A stretch of 64,000 bases of DNA, taken from positions 62,001 through 126,000 of the forward strand of contig JAVCCK010000015.1 of the NCBI GenBank assembly GCA_030765525.1, written 5' to 3'. Made by a program: the position numbers and the translations under genes. Shown here one piece after another: positions 26,415-35,301 of the stretch. The notes below the pieces were generated by a model. It searched no databases. It was not told the origin of the DNA and saw nothing but the letters and a program-made list of their open reading frames with translations. The stretch comes from Candidatus Lernaella stagnicola. Its GTDB lineage: Bacteria; Lernaellota; Lernaellaia; Lernaellales; Lernaellaceae. Position 1 is the stretch's first letter. Every line of letters starts with the position of its first letter.

Positions 26415-27695
26415 ATGGCGAAAACCAAGAAGAAAACACCGGTAAGAAGTCGTAAAAAAGCCGCACCGCGCGCCATCAGCAACGAAAAGAAATACGCATT
26501 TGAGCTGATCGACCGCGTCGTGCGCGAATGCCCGCGCCGGAAGCCGACCAGCGAGGATGAACGGCAAGCGCAAATGATCTTCCGCGCCGAATTCGAGAAA
26601 CTCGGCTTGAAAACGCACGAGGAATCGTTTCGCTTCAACGACAACCTCTACGCCAACCTCGCGCTTCATTTCGGCCTGGGAACACTGGGTTCCGCCGTTT
26701 CGGGCGTGGCCCCGGCGCTCGGTTTCTTGCTGCATTCCACCGCCGCCGCGTCCTACTTCGCCGAGTCGACGCGCCGCGCTTACTTCCTGCGCCGCCTGTT
26801 TCCGTGGAAACCGTCGCAGAACCTCCTGGCGACCATGCCGGCCGAGGGCGACCCCGACTTGCGCGTCGTGATTCTCGGCCACGCCGACGCGGCATTTACC
26901 GGTTTCCTGTTCGATCCGCGCAACGTCAAAGCGTTTGCCAAGGGGCCGCCGTTGGGCCTGAAATTCCTGGAGCGTTCCTTGACGTTCGCCACACAGACCC
27001 AATTCGCGCTGGCCGGTTTCGACCTGCTGCGTTGCTTCTTCGGCCCGCTGACGCTCCCGCTGCGCCCTGTGGAAGCGATTCTATCGATACCCGGCCTGCT
27101 GGCTTTCCTTTTGAACCTGCAGATGGTCATGCGAAATGAGATCGTGCCGGGCGCTAACGATAACCTGACCGGTTGCGCCGCTTTGCCGCTTCTCGCGCAG
27201 CGCTTGGCACCGCATAAGCCGAAAAACGTTGAGTACGTGTTTGGCGTCACGGGATGCGAAGAGGCCAGCCTGGGCGGCGCCGATGCATTAGCCCGCGTGA
27301 AAAAAGGCGAATGGGACCGAAACAAGACCGTCATCTTGGGGTTGGATGGACTGACGAACGGCACGTTGCGCTTTTTCCAGGGAGAGGGCGAGATCGTTCG
27401 CACGCCGATTCCCACCTGGATCAAGGAAGTTTGCGAGGCAACCGCCGGTTCCGAGTCGCGGTTCAACGAAGTGACCGGCTTCGATATCCCGGTGGGCGGT
27501 TCGGATGTGGCGGCGTTCTTGGCGCACGGCTACGACGGCGTGTGCCTGGGGTGCGTCGATCCCGAACTGGGAAGCCCGCGCCACTACCACTGGCCGACGG
27601 ACACGCCGGAAAATCTGGACATGGATCAGTTCATGATGTCGGTGGAGTTCGCCGAGAAACTGGTTCACCAATTGACGGCCTTCAAGCTTCGCTGA
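26415..27695 (+). CDS. M28 family zinc metallopeptidase
   Basis: 426 residues. A very basic N terminus (MAKTKKKTPVRSRKKAAPR) precedes a co-catalytic zinc peptidase core: HAD in VVILGHADAAF, PGANDNLTGCA (bridging Asp), GVTGCEEASLGG (catalytic and ligand Glu pair), ILGLDGL and HYHWPTDTPENLD (last His ligand). Between the first two motifs are hydrophobic stretches (LHFGLGTLGSAVSGVAPALGF and LPLRPVEAILSIPGLLAFLL), so membrane association is plausible. No signal peptide is seen. ATG 26415 is preferred to the TTG at 26388. Aminopeptidase activity is expected from the family; the substrate is unknown. Confidence 0.85.
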   Translation: MAKTKKKTPVRSRKKAAPRAISNEKKYAFELIDRVVRECPRRKPTSEDERQAQMIFRAEFEKLGLKTHEESFRFNDNLYANLALHFGLGTLGSAVSGVAPALGFLLHSTAAASYFAESTRRAYFLRRLFPWKPSQNLLATMPAEGDPDLRVVILGHADAAFTGFLFDPRNVKAFAKGPPLGLKFLERSLTFATQTQFALAGFDLLRCFFGPLTLPLRPVEAILSIPGLLAFLLNLQMVMRNEIVPGANDNLTGCAALPLLAQRLAPHKPKNVEYVFGVTGCEEASLGGADALARVKKGEWDRNKTVILGLDGLTNGTLRFFQGEGEIVRTPIPTWIKEVCEATAGSESRFNEVTGFDIPVGGSDVAAFLAHGYDGVCLGCVDPELGSPRHYHWPTDTPENLDMDQFMMSVEFAEKLVHQLTAFKLR

Positions 27696-27872
27696 AAAGG
27701 CGACAGGCAACTAGACTGCAGGCGCTCGTCGTGATGGCTAAATACCGCAATAAAACAGATATATAGATGTGGTTTGTTAAAGCACTCTATTATGTGAGGC
27801 TGTGCCCTGGCGTGATTCCCGCGATACTAGAATTTCGGTGAGGCGGCATCGGCGCGCGCTCTTTCTCGAAAG
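27696..27872. other. Convergent intergenic spacer, nothing identified
   Basis: 177 bases between the M28 peptidase and the CarH-like gene, which converge. It is AT-richer than its surroundings (around 27740-27790). I see no clear terminator, repeat or small gene with a ribosome site. Confidence 0.6.
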
Positions 27873-28814
27873 TCAGGAAACGCGCTGCGTGAGGGCCGCT
27901 TCGAGGGTCGCAAAATCGTGGAAAACGCGGGCGCCGTGGGCGAGGCGGTTGGCGGCGTGGTCGGCGGGCAAGCCTAACCACACTTCGGCGGCGTCCGAGA
28001 GGCGATGCAAGGCGTCGCCCAGCGAGTCCAGTTCCTCCTGATTTACGTCACGAACGACGCTCAACAAGACAAGGTTCACCCGGCTCATTTCGATGGCTTT
28101 CAAAATATCTTCCACCGGCGTGTCCGGGCCCAAGTAGACCGGTGTCAAACCACGGCTCGCGGCCAACAGAGCGCCCACCAGCACACCGAATTCGTGCCGA
28201 TGGCCCGACGGCGTGGTCACGAGGATTTTCTCCGCTCCGGGCAACGGAGACGTCATATCGATCAATTTGATCAGCAGCGCGCGAATCTGCATGGAAATCA
28301 GATGCTCGTGCGCAATCGTGAAGCGTTTGTGGAACCAATGGTCCCCGGCTTCCTGCAGAATCGGCACGACGACTTTCATCGCGAACTCGTGAGGATCCAT
28401 CAATAACGAGGCCCTGTTCAATAACCGCTGCGCGCGCTGGGCGTCAAAGGCCCGCACCGCCGTAATGTACTCGTTCACGATGGCACGATGGTAATCGCCG
28501 CCGACCGCCGGCCCGCCCTCGGTTTCCGGCGGTGTTGCCGCAGCTTCCAACTCATCGATTATTCGCTGTAGTTCCTCGTCGGGCAGCGTGGCCACGGTTT
28601 TGATGCGCCTACCAAGAGCAGTCACGCGGCGCAACAAAATCAAGCGACCGACCTCGGCATGGGTGTACTGACGAGTGTCTCCGGCCGTCCGCGCCGGGGA
28701 AACGGCGCCGTATCGACGCTCCCACACGCGGATCGTATCGGGCGTCAGGCCGGTCAGCTTTGCGACGACACGCATCGAAAATAGGTCGTCTTTTTGGTCT
28801 TTTTCGCTTTTCAT
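27873..28814 (-). CDS. CarH/LitR-like B12-dependent photoreceptor transcriptional regulator
   Basis: 313 residues. Residues 12-75 form a MerR-type winged helix (VVAKLTGLTPDTIRVWERRYG, then RQYTHAEVGRLILL). Residues about 105-185 are a cobalamin-binding four-helix bundle with the photoreceptor signature W160-x9-E170-H171 (W FHKRFTIAH EH). Residues 195-310 are the cobalamin Rossmann domain; the lower axial ligand motif is GHRHEFG with H207, where the usual ExHxxG acidic residue is replaced by His205. In CarH, adenosylcobalamin holds a DNA-bound tetramer in the dark and light breaks it. Here the target genes are unknown. The Wx9EH motif supports light sensing rather than simple B12 sensing. Confidence 0.85.
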   Translation of the reverse strand: MKSEKDQKDDLFSMRVVAKLTGLTPDTIRVWERRYGAVSPARTAGDTRQYTHAEVGRLILLRRVTALGRRIKTVATLPDEELQRIIDELEAAATPPETEGGPAVGGDYHRAIVNEYITAVRAFDAQRAQRLLNRASLLMDPHEFAMKVVVPILQEAGDHWFHKRFTIAHEHLISMQIRALLIKLIDMTSPLPGAEKILVTTPSGHRHEFGVLVGALLAASRGLTPVYLGPDTPVEDILKAIEMSRVNLVLLSVVRDVNQEELDSLGDALHRLSDAAEVWLGLPADHAANRLAHGARVFHDFATLEAALTQRVS

Positions 28815-28851
28815 TACTCGAAAGATAAAGATTCACCGCATTTTAGTCAAA

Positions 28852-28881
28852 TAAATATCTGGACAAAAAGCGTTGTGTCAA
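28852..28881 (-). promoter_or_regulatory. Candidate promoter of the carH-like gene
   Basis: Read on the minus strand, TTGACA (28881-28876) and TATTTA (28857-28852) are separated by 18 bases, putting the start near 28845, about 30 bases before the ATG at 28814. The -35 box overlaps the stop codon of the upstream alcohol dehydrogenase gene. Confidence 0.5.
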
Positions 28882-30089
28882 GCTGTCTGCGGGTGTTCCA
28901 GCACGATCTTGATCGCCTTTTCGGCGCGCTTGTTCAGGAACGTATGGATGGCGTCTTTGTATTGGTCCATGGTGAAGCGGTGCGTCACCAGATGATCGAC
29001 GGCGAATGACGGATCGGTCAACAACTGTGCGGCTTTCTCAAAGGAATTGACCCCGTCGGCCTCGGTGCCGTGGCAGTTGATGCCGGTAACCCTGATCTCC
29101 TGCGACCAGATGGGCGAGTAATCGATCTTGCCCGGCTTGAAATTGATGCCCAGGAGAACCAATTGCCCGCCGGCTTTCGTCCAGCGCAGAGCGTTGTGCA
29201 GGGTGTTGTCGTTGCCGACCGTGTCGTAGATGACGTCGTATCCGCCCAGCAAAATTTCATTGCCGAAAGGACCTTTGATGTAGCGAGCGCCGGTTTTATC
29301 GGCCACCGATTGGTACACGGAAGAGTCCTCGACCAACACGTGCCCCGCGCCGCAGGTTTTCGCGGCTTCGGCCTGGAAGGGGTAACGCGCCAGGCAACTG
29401 ACCTCCGCCTCCGGATGCAAGGCGGCGGTGATGGCCACGGCGAGCAGCCCGATCGTACCCGCGCCGATCACCAGCACGCGATCTCCGGGTTTCACGTCGG
29501 CCTTGAGGACGCCGTGCATCGCGCTGGCGGTCGGCTCGACCAGCACCGCGCGTTCGGTGGGCAAATCCTTCGGCAGACGAAACGGCTGGGTGCGGTGCAT
29601 CACCATGTAGGGCGAAAAACCGCCGCCCATGTCGCGCAGGGGCAGTGGCTTGCGGCCGACGTTTTCGCACAGCATGTACGACCCCGCCGCGCATTGCGGG
29701 CAGGGCGGGTCGATTTCCAACTGGTAGCAACTGGGCCAATCGATGCGCATGGCCACGCGTTCACCGAGTTGCCAATCGCCCGCGTCGCGGCCGACTTCCA
29801 CGACTTCGGCGACCAACTCGTGCCCGAGGAACTTGCGTTCGATACCCGGCACCGCGGCGTAGAAGGTCTTCGGGTCCATGTCCATGAAGATGAGATGCAT
29901 ATCCGTGCCGCACAGACCGCACGCGAGGTTGCGCACCTTCAGCCAGCGTTCGTTGGGCAACGACGGCTCGGGCACTTCGGCGTATTGCACCGGGGAGAAG
30001 CGGCCCAGCGCGGCGAACTTGTCCACGAGCGACAACGCCTTGAGCACCGCTATTTTCGGCAGGCTGTTATCGAAATAGAGCGCTTTCAT
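28878..30089 (-). CDS. Zinc-dependent medium-chain alcohol dehydrogenase
   Basis: 403 residues. Catalytic zinc ligands are seen in LACGLCGTDMHL and the GHE block (KFLGHELVAEVVEVG), and a structural cysteine cluster in DPPCPQCAAGSYMLC. The NAD(P) fold is VLVIGAGTIGLLAVAI. It resembles threonine dehydrogenase/sorbitol dehydrogenase-type MDR enzymes. The ATG at 30089 overlaps the stop of the upstream aminotransferase paralogue (ATGA) and has GGAG 9 bases before it. It is the last gene of a three-gene coupled operon, so its alcohol or aldehyde substrate is probably an amino-alcohol or aldehyde linked to the aminotransferase reaction (inference). Confidence 0.92.
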   Translation of the reverse strand: MKALYFDNSLPKIAVLKALSLVDKFAALGRFSPVQYAEVPEPSLPNERWLKVRNLACGLCGTDMHLIFMDMDPKTFYAAVPGIERKFLGHELVAEVVEVGRDAGDWQLGERVAMRIDWPSCYQLEIDPPCPQCAAGSYMLCENVGRKPLPLRDMGGGFSPYMVMHRTQPFRLPKDLPTERAVLVEPTASAMHGVLKADVKPGDRVLVIGAGTIGLLAVAITAALHPEAEVSCLARYPFQAEAAKTCGAGHVLVEDSSVYQSVADKTGARYIKGPFGNEILLGGYDVIYDTVGNDNTLHNALRWTKAGGQLVLLGINFKPGKIDYSPIWSQEIRVTGINCHGTEADGVNSFEKAAQLLTDPSFAVDHLVTHRFTMDQYKDAIHTFLNKRAEKAIKIVLEHPQTA

Positions 30090-31339
30090 TTCTTGCTTCT
30101 CCGCGTCGTCGACAGGCTTTTTACGGCCTTTTGAATCGCCGTTACCAGCAGCGCGACATCTTCCTCGTCGATCGTCAGCGGCGGTCGCAGCAACACGGTG
30201 TTTTGCGCGACGCAGCCCGGCTTGGCGAAAACTCCCGCCCCGGCCAACGCCCGGCACATCGACGTCGCTTTGGTCGGGCTCGAAAACGCGAGCGAAAGCA
30301 GCAGCCCCTCACCGGCCATCGACAGAAGCGCCTTTCCTTTGGGATCGATCAGGTCGTGCAGCCCGGTGCGGATTTCGGCACCCCGCCGCGCGGCATTCTC
30401 CCAGGGGCGGGACTGTTCGTAGGCGTCCAGCGCCGCGGAAGCCACCGTGCACCCCAGGTCGGAGCCGCCGAAGGTGGAAAGGTGGATCAGCGGGTGGTCG
30501 TTCATGAAGGTGTTGAGCGCGGGCGAAAAGATCGTGCCGCAAATCGGGAAGACGCCCGCACCCAGCGCCTCGCCGAGGATCACTGTGTCGGGTTGCACGT
30601 CGAAATGCTCGTACCCGAAGCGCCGTCCCGTGCGTCCGAAACCACACTGGGTCTCGTCGACCACCAACAGCGTTCCGTTTTCACCGCAGCGCTGCCAGAG
30701 CGCGCGCCAGATTTTCGGCGTGAAGGTGGCGCAATGATTTTCGGTCTGGAAGGGTTCGATGAACACGGCGGCGGTGTCGGCCGTGATAGAGCTGCGCACC
30801 GCTTCGGCATCCGTGAAGTCGACAATCCGCGAGCCGGGCACCAGGGGTGCGTAGTCGTCGCGATAGGGATGCGCCGACAACGACAGAGCGAAGCCGGTCT
30901 GCCCAAACCACGAACCACGCGGCGCGACTAGATCACGCTGGCCGGTGTGGCCCCGCGCCAACTTGGCCGCGCAGTCGAAGGCTTCGCCGCGCACCACGCC
31001 GAACACCGTGCACTCCGCCGGACCCGGCACGAAGTGGGCCAGCTTCTCGGCCAGTAACGCCTTTTCCCGACTGATCATGGGGAAATTGCCCTGGTCGGTG
31101 ACGCGCAATCCCTCACGCAGCGCCGCGGCGACGGCGGCCGGGCGGCGTCCCAAATTGTGGATGCCGGCGTTGGTGTAACAATCCAGATAGCGACGGCCGC
31201 GATCGTCGGTCAAAAAGGCGCCCTCGGCGGCGGTCTCGACAAAATCGTGACCGAGCTTTTTGAGCTGCCTGACCTGCGCCGCCGAAACGTATTTGCGAAA
31301 ATCCGCCAGGGCGGCCGTCTCGTTCTTCCGGGTACTCAT
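30086..31339 (-). CDS. Class III aminotransferase paralogue lacking the PLP lysine (pseudoenzyme)
   Basis: 417 residues, homologous over its whole length to the upstream gene product. It keeps DETQCGFGRTG and HLSTFGGSDLGC, but the Schiff-base lysine position reads ILGEALGAG with E257 where the upstream copy has VAKSIGGG with K268. Two other cofactor-site segments have also changed: SGGGDAVDCAIK is FGVVRGEAFDCAAK, and KAYHGHTG is GSWFGQTG. The ATG at 31339 overlaps the upstream stop (ATGA) with GGAGG 6 bases before it, and its own stop overlaps the dehydrogenase start. It should be unable to transaminate alone; it may pair with the active copy as a heterodimer or have another role. The several linked changes argue against a sequencing error. 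Confidence 0.85.
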   Translation of the reverse strand: MSTRKNETAALADFRKYVSAAQVRQLKKLGHDFVETAAEGAFLTDDRGRRYLDCYTNAGIHNLGRRPAAVAAALREGLRVTDQGNFPMISREKALLAEKLAHFVPGPAECTVFGVVRGEAFDCAAKLARGHTGQRDLVAPRGSWFGQTGFALSLSAHPYRDDYAPLVPGSRIVDFTDAEAVRSSITADTAAVFIEPFQTENHCATFTPKIWRALWQRCGENGTLLVVDETQCGFGRTGRRFGYEHFDVQPDTVILGEALGAGVFPICGTIFSPALNTFMNDHPLIHLSTFGGSDLGCTVASAALDAYEQSRPWENAARRGAEIRTGLHDLIDPKGKALLSMAGEGLLLSLAFSSPTKATSMCRALAGAGVFAKPGCVAQNTVLLRPPLTIDEEDVALLVTAIQKAVKSLSTTRRSKK

Positions 31340-32748
31340 CGGCCGCCTCCTTTCACGGCGTGCCAGGCGTCTTCGGCGCGGCGCACCCAGCCAAACAACA
31401 CGGTTTGGACCTTCTCGCTGTTGAGCAGACGCAGAACCGGCGGAATTTTCGCCGCCGGCAGCGCCAGGGGCAGCAATTTCTTCATGGTCGCCACCGCTGC
31501 GCCGATGCGGTCGATGACGCTTGCCATCTCCTTTTCCGAGATGACGATCGGCACCATGAAACGCATCACCTGCGGCGCATTGCCGGAGTAGGCGGCAAAC
31601 ACCCCGTTTTGCGCCAGGGCGTCGGACATCATCGGTCCCATGAATTCGTGCAGGTATTCGATGCCGATCATCAGCCCGCGACCGCGCACCTCCTTGATGA
31701 TCTTCGGGTTGTCGCGGCGCAACTCTTCCAACGCCGTGCGAAGTTGCTCGCCGCGCGCCGCCGCGTTTTCCCACAGGCTGTGATCGAGGATGAAGTTGAT
31801 CACCGCGAGCGACACGTGGCAGCCCAGATTCGACCCGCCGGTTGTCGACGGATGAAAATCCGGATGCTTCTCCACGTAATCGACCAGGGAGTGCAGGGGC
31901 CGGTAGATCACCGCCCCGTTGGCGTAGAGCCCGCCACCGATCGATTTGGCGACCGTCATCACGTCGGGGACGACGCCCGAATGCTCGCAAGCGAACAGCT
32001 TCCCGGTTCGACCGAAGCCGGTTTGGATTTCGTCGAAAATGAGCAGTACGCCGCGCTCGTCGCACAGCGTGCGAATGCGGCGAAGATACTCGTCGTCGGC
32101 CGCGAAAACCCCCGCCTCGCCTTGGATGGGTTCGAGGATAATGGCCGCCGTGTCCGTCGTGACGGCCCGCTCCAACGCGGCGAAATCGTTGAACGGAACA
32201 AAGTCGAAGGCGGGAATGAGCGGCTCGCAATAGTGGCGGTAATGTTCCTTGCCGTTGCCCGCCAGCGCGAACCCGGTGTGCCCGTGATAGGCCTTGATAG
32301 TGGAGATGATCCGCGACCGGCCCGTCGCGCCGCGCGCCAGTTTGATGGCGCAGTCCACCGCGTCGCCGCCTCCCGAGGCAAACAGCACGCGGGAGAGATC
32401 GCCGGGCGAAATCGCCACCAACTTCTTGGCAAACGCCGCCTTCTGAGGCGAGACCAGATCGTGCGTGCCGATGTCGAGAGTTTGCAGGCCTTCTTCCAGG
32501 GCGCGCATGATCGTTTCGTTGTGACGCCCGACGTTGAAACTGCCCGCGGAGGTGAAGCAGTCGTAGAACTCGCGGCCGTCGACCGCGTCGGTAAAGCCAA
32601 CGCCTTCCCGCCGCGCCTCGATGACGTCGAGGTGACCGGCCTTGAGATACTTGACCTGACCGGCGTTGACGAAGGTACCGAAACGGCGCTCGATATCCTT
32701 CTTCTCTTTCGGCGAAAGAAGAGTCTTCCCCTTCGATGGGTCGCTCAT
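31336..32748 (-). CDS. Class III (ornithine/GABA/acetylornithine-type) aminotransferase
   Basis: 470 residues. The complete PLP site is present: FASGGGDAVDCAIK phosphate loop, KAYHGHTGFAL, FDEIQTGFGRTG with the PLP-N1 Asp, K268 in VAKSIGGG, and the partner-subunit Thr in HPSTTGGSNLGC. The C-terminal extension of about 45 residues (KIPPVLRLLNSEKVQTVLFGWVRRAEDAW) is longer than usual. ATG 32748 has GGAGG 5 bases upstream. It leads an operon with its lysine-less paralogue and an alcohol dehydrogenase. Amino donor and acceptor are not determined; omega-amino acids or diamines are typical for the class. Confidence 0.92.
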   Translation of the reverse strand: MSDPSKGKTLLSPKEKKDIERRFGTFVNAGQVKYLKAGHLDVIEARREGVGFTDAVDGREFYDCFTSAGSFNVGRHNETIMRALEEGLQTLDIGTHDLVSPQKAAFAKKLVAISPGDLSRVLFASGGGDAVDCAIKLARGATGRSRIISTIKAYHGHTGFALAGNGKEHYRHYCEPLIPAFDFVPFNDFAALERAVTTDTAAIILEPIQGEAGVFAADDEYLRRIRTLCDERGVLLIFDEIQTGFGRTGKLFACEHSGVVPDVMTVAKSIGGGLYANGAVIYRPLHSLVDYVEKHPDFHPSTTGGSNLGCHVSLAVINFILDHSLWENAAARGEQLRTALEELRRDNPKIIKEVRGRGLMIGIEYLHEFMGPMMSDALAQNGVFAAYSGNAPQVMRFMVPIVISEKEMASVIDRIGAAVATMKKLLPLALPAAKIPPVLRLLNSEKVQTVLFGWVRRAEDAWHAVKGGGR

Positions 32749-32871
32749 GCAGTCCTCCAACACAAATGCGGGTTCCGGCCGGCACTTTAGCAAGTCGGGG
32801 CGCGGCGTGCCAACCAGGTCTTGGCATTGCGACACCGCATCTGGATAATGTGGCGACTACAGGGAGGACTC

Positions 32872-34101
32872 ATGACCACGGTTCTGCATGTGCTGTCGCA
32901 ACGCCCACAACAGACCGGCAGCGGTATCACACTCGACGCCTTCGTGCGACACGCCGCGGCCCTTGGCTGGCGGCAACACGTCGTGGTTGGCGTACCGGCC
33001 CAAGAGCGCACCGTTGCCGTTGGCGATCTGCCGGAAGCGAACATCCACCCGCTTCTTTTTGAAACGCCCGAGTTGCCTTTTCCAGTGCCTGGCATGAGCG
33101 ACGTTATGCCGTATTGCAGCACCTGCTTTTCCGGCATGGATACCGCGACGCTCACGGCTTACATCGAGGCATGGACAAAGCATCTGCGAGAAGTGATCGC
33201 CCAAACCAAACCCGATGTCATTCACGCCCACCACCTGTGGCTCGTCAGTTCGCTCATCAAAGACCTCGCGCCGACCACGCCGGTGGTCAATCAATGCCAC
33301 GCCACGGGCTTTCGGCAAATGGAGTTGTGCCCGCACCTCGCGCCGCGCGTCACCGCAGGCTGCCGTCGCAACGAACGCTTCCTTGTGGCACACGACGGCC
33401 AAGCGAAGGAACTCGTCGCGCGGTTGGGTGTTGACGCCGGGCGCGTAAGCGTGATCGGCGCGGGTTACCATCAGGAGGCATTCCATTTCCGGGAGGGCGT
33501 GGATCGCAGCGTGCCGCGCGTCGCTTACGCGGGTAAGACCAGCCGTGCCAAAGGCGTGCCGTGGTTGCTGGACGCGGTGGCTTTGCTGTCGAAGCGAATT
33601 CCCGACGTCGTGTTGGAAATCGCCGGTTCGGGAGCTGGGGAGGAGGCTGCAGCAGTGCGACAACGCGCCGAGGCATTGGGCAGTCACGTACGCCTGCACG
33701 GTCAACTCGCGCAGCACGATCTGGCCGATCTGTTTCGTTGCTCGCGCGTGTGCGTGCTTCCGTCGTTCTATGAAGGATTGCCGCTGGTGCTCGTAGAAGC
33801 GATGGCGTGCGGTTGCCGATTGGTGGCGACGGAGCTTCCCAGCATCGCCGCCTCGCGCCTATCGGAACTGCGGCCGTGGATGACGACCGTGCCGCTTCCC
33901 CGCTTGCGAAACGTGGACGAACCCTTCGACCGGGATTTGCCCGCGTTCACCAGCAACCTCGCCGACGCCATGCAACACGCGCTGGAGCAGCCCCCGGCGA
34001 ACCCGGCGGATCCGGCCTACTGTGAGACGCTCGCCGCGTTCACTTGGGAAGCGGTGTTTGGGCGTGTCGAGCACGACTGGCGGGAACTGCTCGCGAACTG
34101 A
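32872..34101 (+). CDS. GT4-family glycosyltransferase
   Basis: 409 residues, GT-B fold. The N-terminal acceptor domain starts VLHVLSQRPQQTGSGITLDAFV. The C-terminal nucleotide-sugar domain shows VAYAGKTSRAKGVPWLLDA, the VRLHGQL strand and the donor-binding PSFYEGLPLVLVEAMACG (E-x7-E motif). An internal cysteine-containing stretch (PYCSTCFSGMD) lies near residue 80. ATG 32872 has GGGAGGA just upstream. It is divergent from the aminotransferase operon with 123 bases between. It probably transfers a sugar to a lipid or glycan intermediate at the cytoplasmic face; donor and acceptor are unknown. Confidence 0.9.
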   Translation: MTTVLHVLSQRPQQTGSGITLDAFVRHAAALGWRQHVVVGVPAQERTVAVGDLPEANIHPLLFETPELPFPVPGMSDVMPYCSTCFSGMDTATLTAYIEAWTKHLREVIAQTKPDVIHAHHLWLVSSLIKDLAPTTPVVNQCHATGFRQMELCPHLAPRVTAGCRRNERFLVAHDGQAKELVARLGVDAGRVSVIGAGYHQEAFHFREGVDRSVPRVAYAGKTSRAKGVPWLLDAVALLSKRIPDVVLEIAGSGAGEEAAAVRQRAEALGSHVRLHGQLAQHDLADLFRCSRVCVLPSFYEGLPLVLVEAMACGCRLVATELPSIAASRLSELRPWMTTVPLPRLRNVDEPFDRDLPAFTSNLADAMQHALEQPPANPADPAYCETLAAFTWEAVFGRVEHDWRELLAN

Positions 34102-34123
34102 GATAGCAAGCGCCCGTGTGCGT

Positions 34124-35116
34124 TCAGAATTCGTATTGTGCGCCCGCCTCCAGCACTTCGACATTGGCGTCGAGATGGCGCTCGAAAAGTGCGATGGCCT
34201 CGTCATCGGTGTCGTGGGCCGACAGCAGCACACGTTCGGGCTTGGCGTCATTTAAGGCCGTGATAGCCCGGTCGATGTCGGCGGATTGGATTTTCATCCA
34301 CGGTGGTTTGCCGGTGCCGAGCAAGCGCTGGAAGTCGATACCGGCCGCTTGCCAACGCCCCTCGGCGAGGGGGAAATGCAAACCACCGCCGACGGCATAA
34401 ATCGGTTCATCGGAGATGCGGCGCACGGCGTCGAGTAATGCCGGAACCGTTTGGTGTCCGCACCCGGTAATGACGACCAATCCCTTTCCACGCAGGTTGA
34501 CGATCAGAGCTTGTTCTTGGATGAGGCCGGTTACAAACATGGCGCGGGCGATCGGCCCCGTGGTCGCCAGTCCCGTCGGCAGCAAGCTCGGCTTTTCGAT
34601 GACGGCACAGGAGAACCCCGGCGCCTTGGCTGCGTCGGGTAGGAAGCACGGTGTGTCCGGCCGCGGCTTGCCCAGCGACTCGGGCCAGTGCACGGTCGCC
34701 GCTTTCTGGGCCGCGAGCCCTCCCATGTGATCCAGATGCAGGTGCGAGAGAACCATGGCGTCAATCTGGTCGATGGTGAAATCGAGTTTCGCGGCGTTAT
34801 GCGCGAGCGCCTTGGTGGTGGCCCCGAAGCCGACATCAAGCAGGGTGCGGCCCGCGTCGGTTTCCAGCAGATACGAAACGGCGGCGTCGCCCAGAAAACC
34901 GGGGCGTGTGCGCTGCTCGACCAACACAGTCCAGCGAAACGTGTCGACGGGCGGGATGTCCATTTTGACCATCGCCGAGCGTCGCGCTTGGTTCGCGATG
35001 CGCGAGCTTTTCACGTTACGGCGGAATGTCACCGTCTTGGCTGTCAGCAAGGGGACGAGAATCGGCGACCCGAGAACCATTACGGGCCACCACAATGGAG
35101 AGATGCGTGCGGACAT
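34124..35116 (-). CDS. Metallo-beta-lactamase fold hydrolase
   Basis: 330 residues. An N-terminal hydrophobic stretch (WWPVMVLGSPILVPLL) is followed by an MBL domain with the zinc motif SHLHLDHMGG, GLVVITGCGH, and a late LSAHDTDDEA. It resembles class II metal-dependent hydrolases of the 7,8-dihydropterin-6-methyl-4-(beta-D-ribofuranosyl)-aminobenzene-5'-phosphate synthase type, where GCGH is characteristic. ATG 35116 with GGAAT upstream is preferred over the longer frame. It is convergent with the GT4 gene. A membrane-anchored hydrolase of unknown substrate. Confidence 0.82.
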   Translation of the reverse strand: MSARISPLWWPVMVLGSPILVPLLTAKTVTFRRNVKSSRIANQARRSAMVKMDIPPVDTFRWTVLVEQRTRPGFLGDAAVSYLLETDAGRTLLDVGFGATTKALAHNAAKLDFTIDQIDAMVLSHLHLDHMGGLAAQKAATVHWPESLGKPRPDTPCFLPDAAKAPGFSCAVIEKPSLLPTGLATTGPIARAMFVTGLIQEQALIVNLRGKGLVVITGCGHQTVPALLDAVRRISDEPIYAVGGGLHFPLAEGRWQAAGIDFQRLLGTGKPPWMKIQSADIDRAITALNDAKPERVLLSAHDTDDEAIALFERHLDANVEVLEAGAQYEF

Positions 35117-35301
35117 GGAGATTCCTTCGAAGTTGTGCGAGCTGTCGAAATATTCGGTAACAAATTTCTGACTTAGCCTAACCAAAATCCCGGCTGATGA
35201 CAAAGGCGGCAATCAAGTTGTTACCGTCGATCAGGAGCTTTCGTGTCCACACCACAACAGGCAACCGGACGAAATCGTATTCCACTTCGCGAGGCGAATG
35301 T

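Noticed and set aside
31360-32790. 476-codon plus-strand frame opposite the first aminotransferase
   Set aside because: Antisense shadow; the minus-strand gene has all catalytic motifs.
31340-32827. Extension of the second aminotransferase frame to a 913-residue protein
   Set aside because: The upstream part is the out-of-frame reading of the first aminotransferase; ATG 31339 with GGAGG begins the conserved protein.
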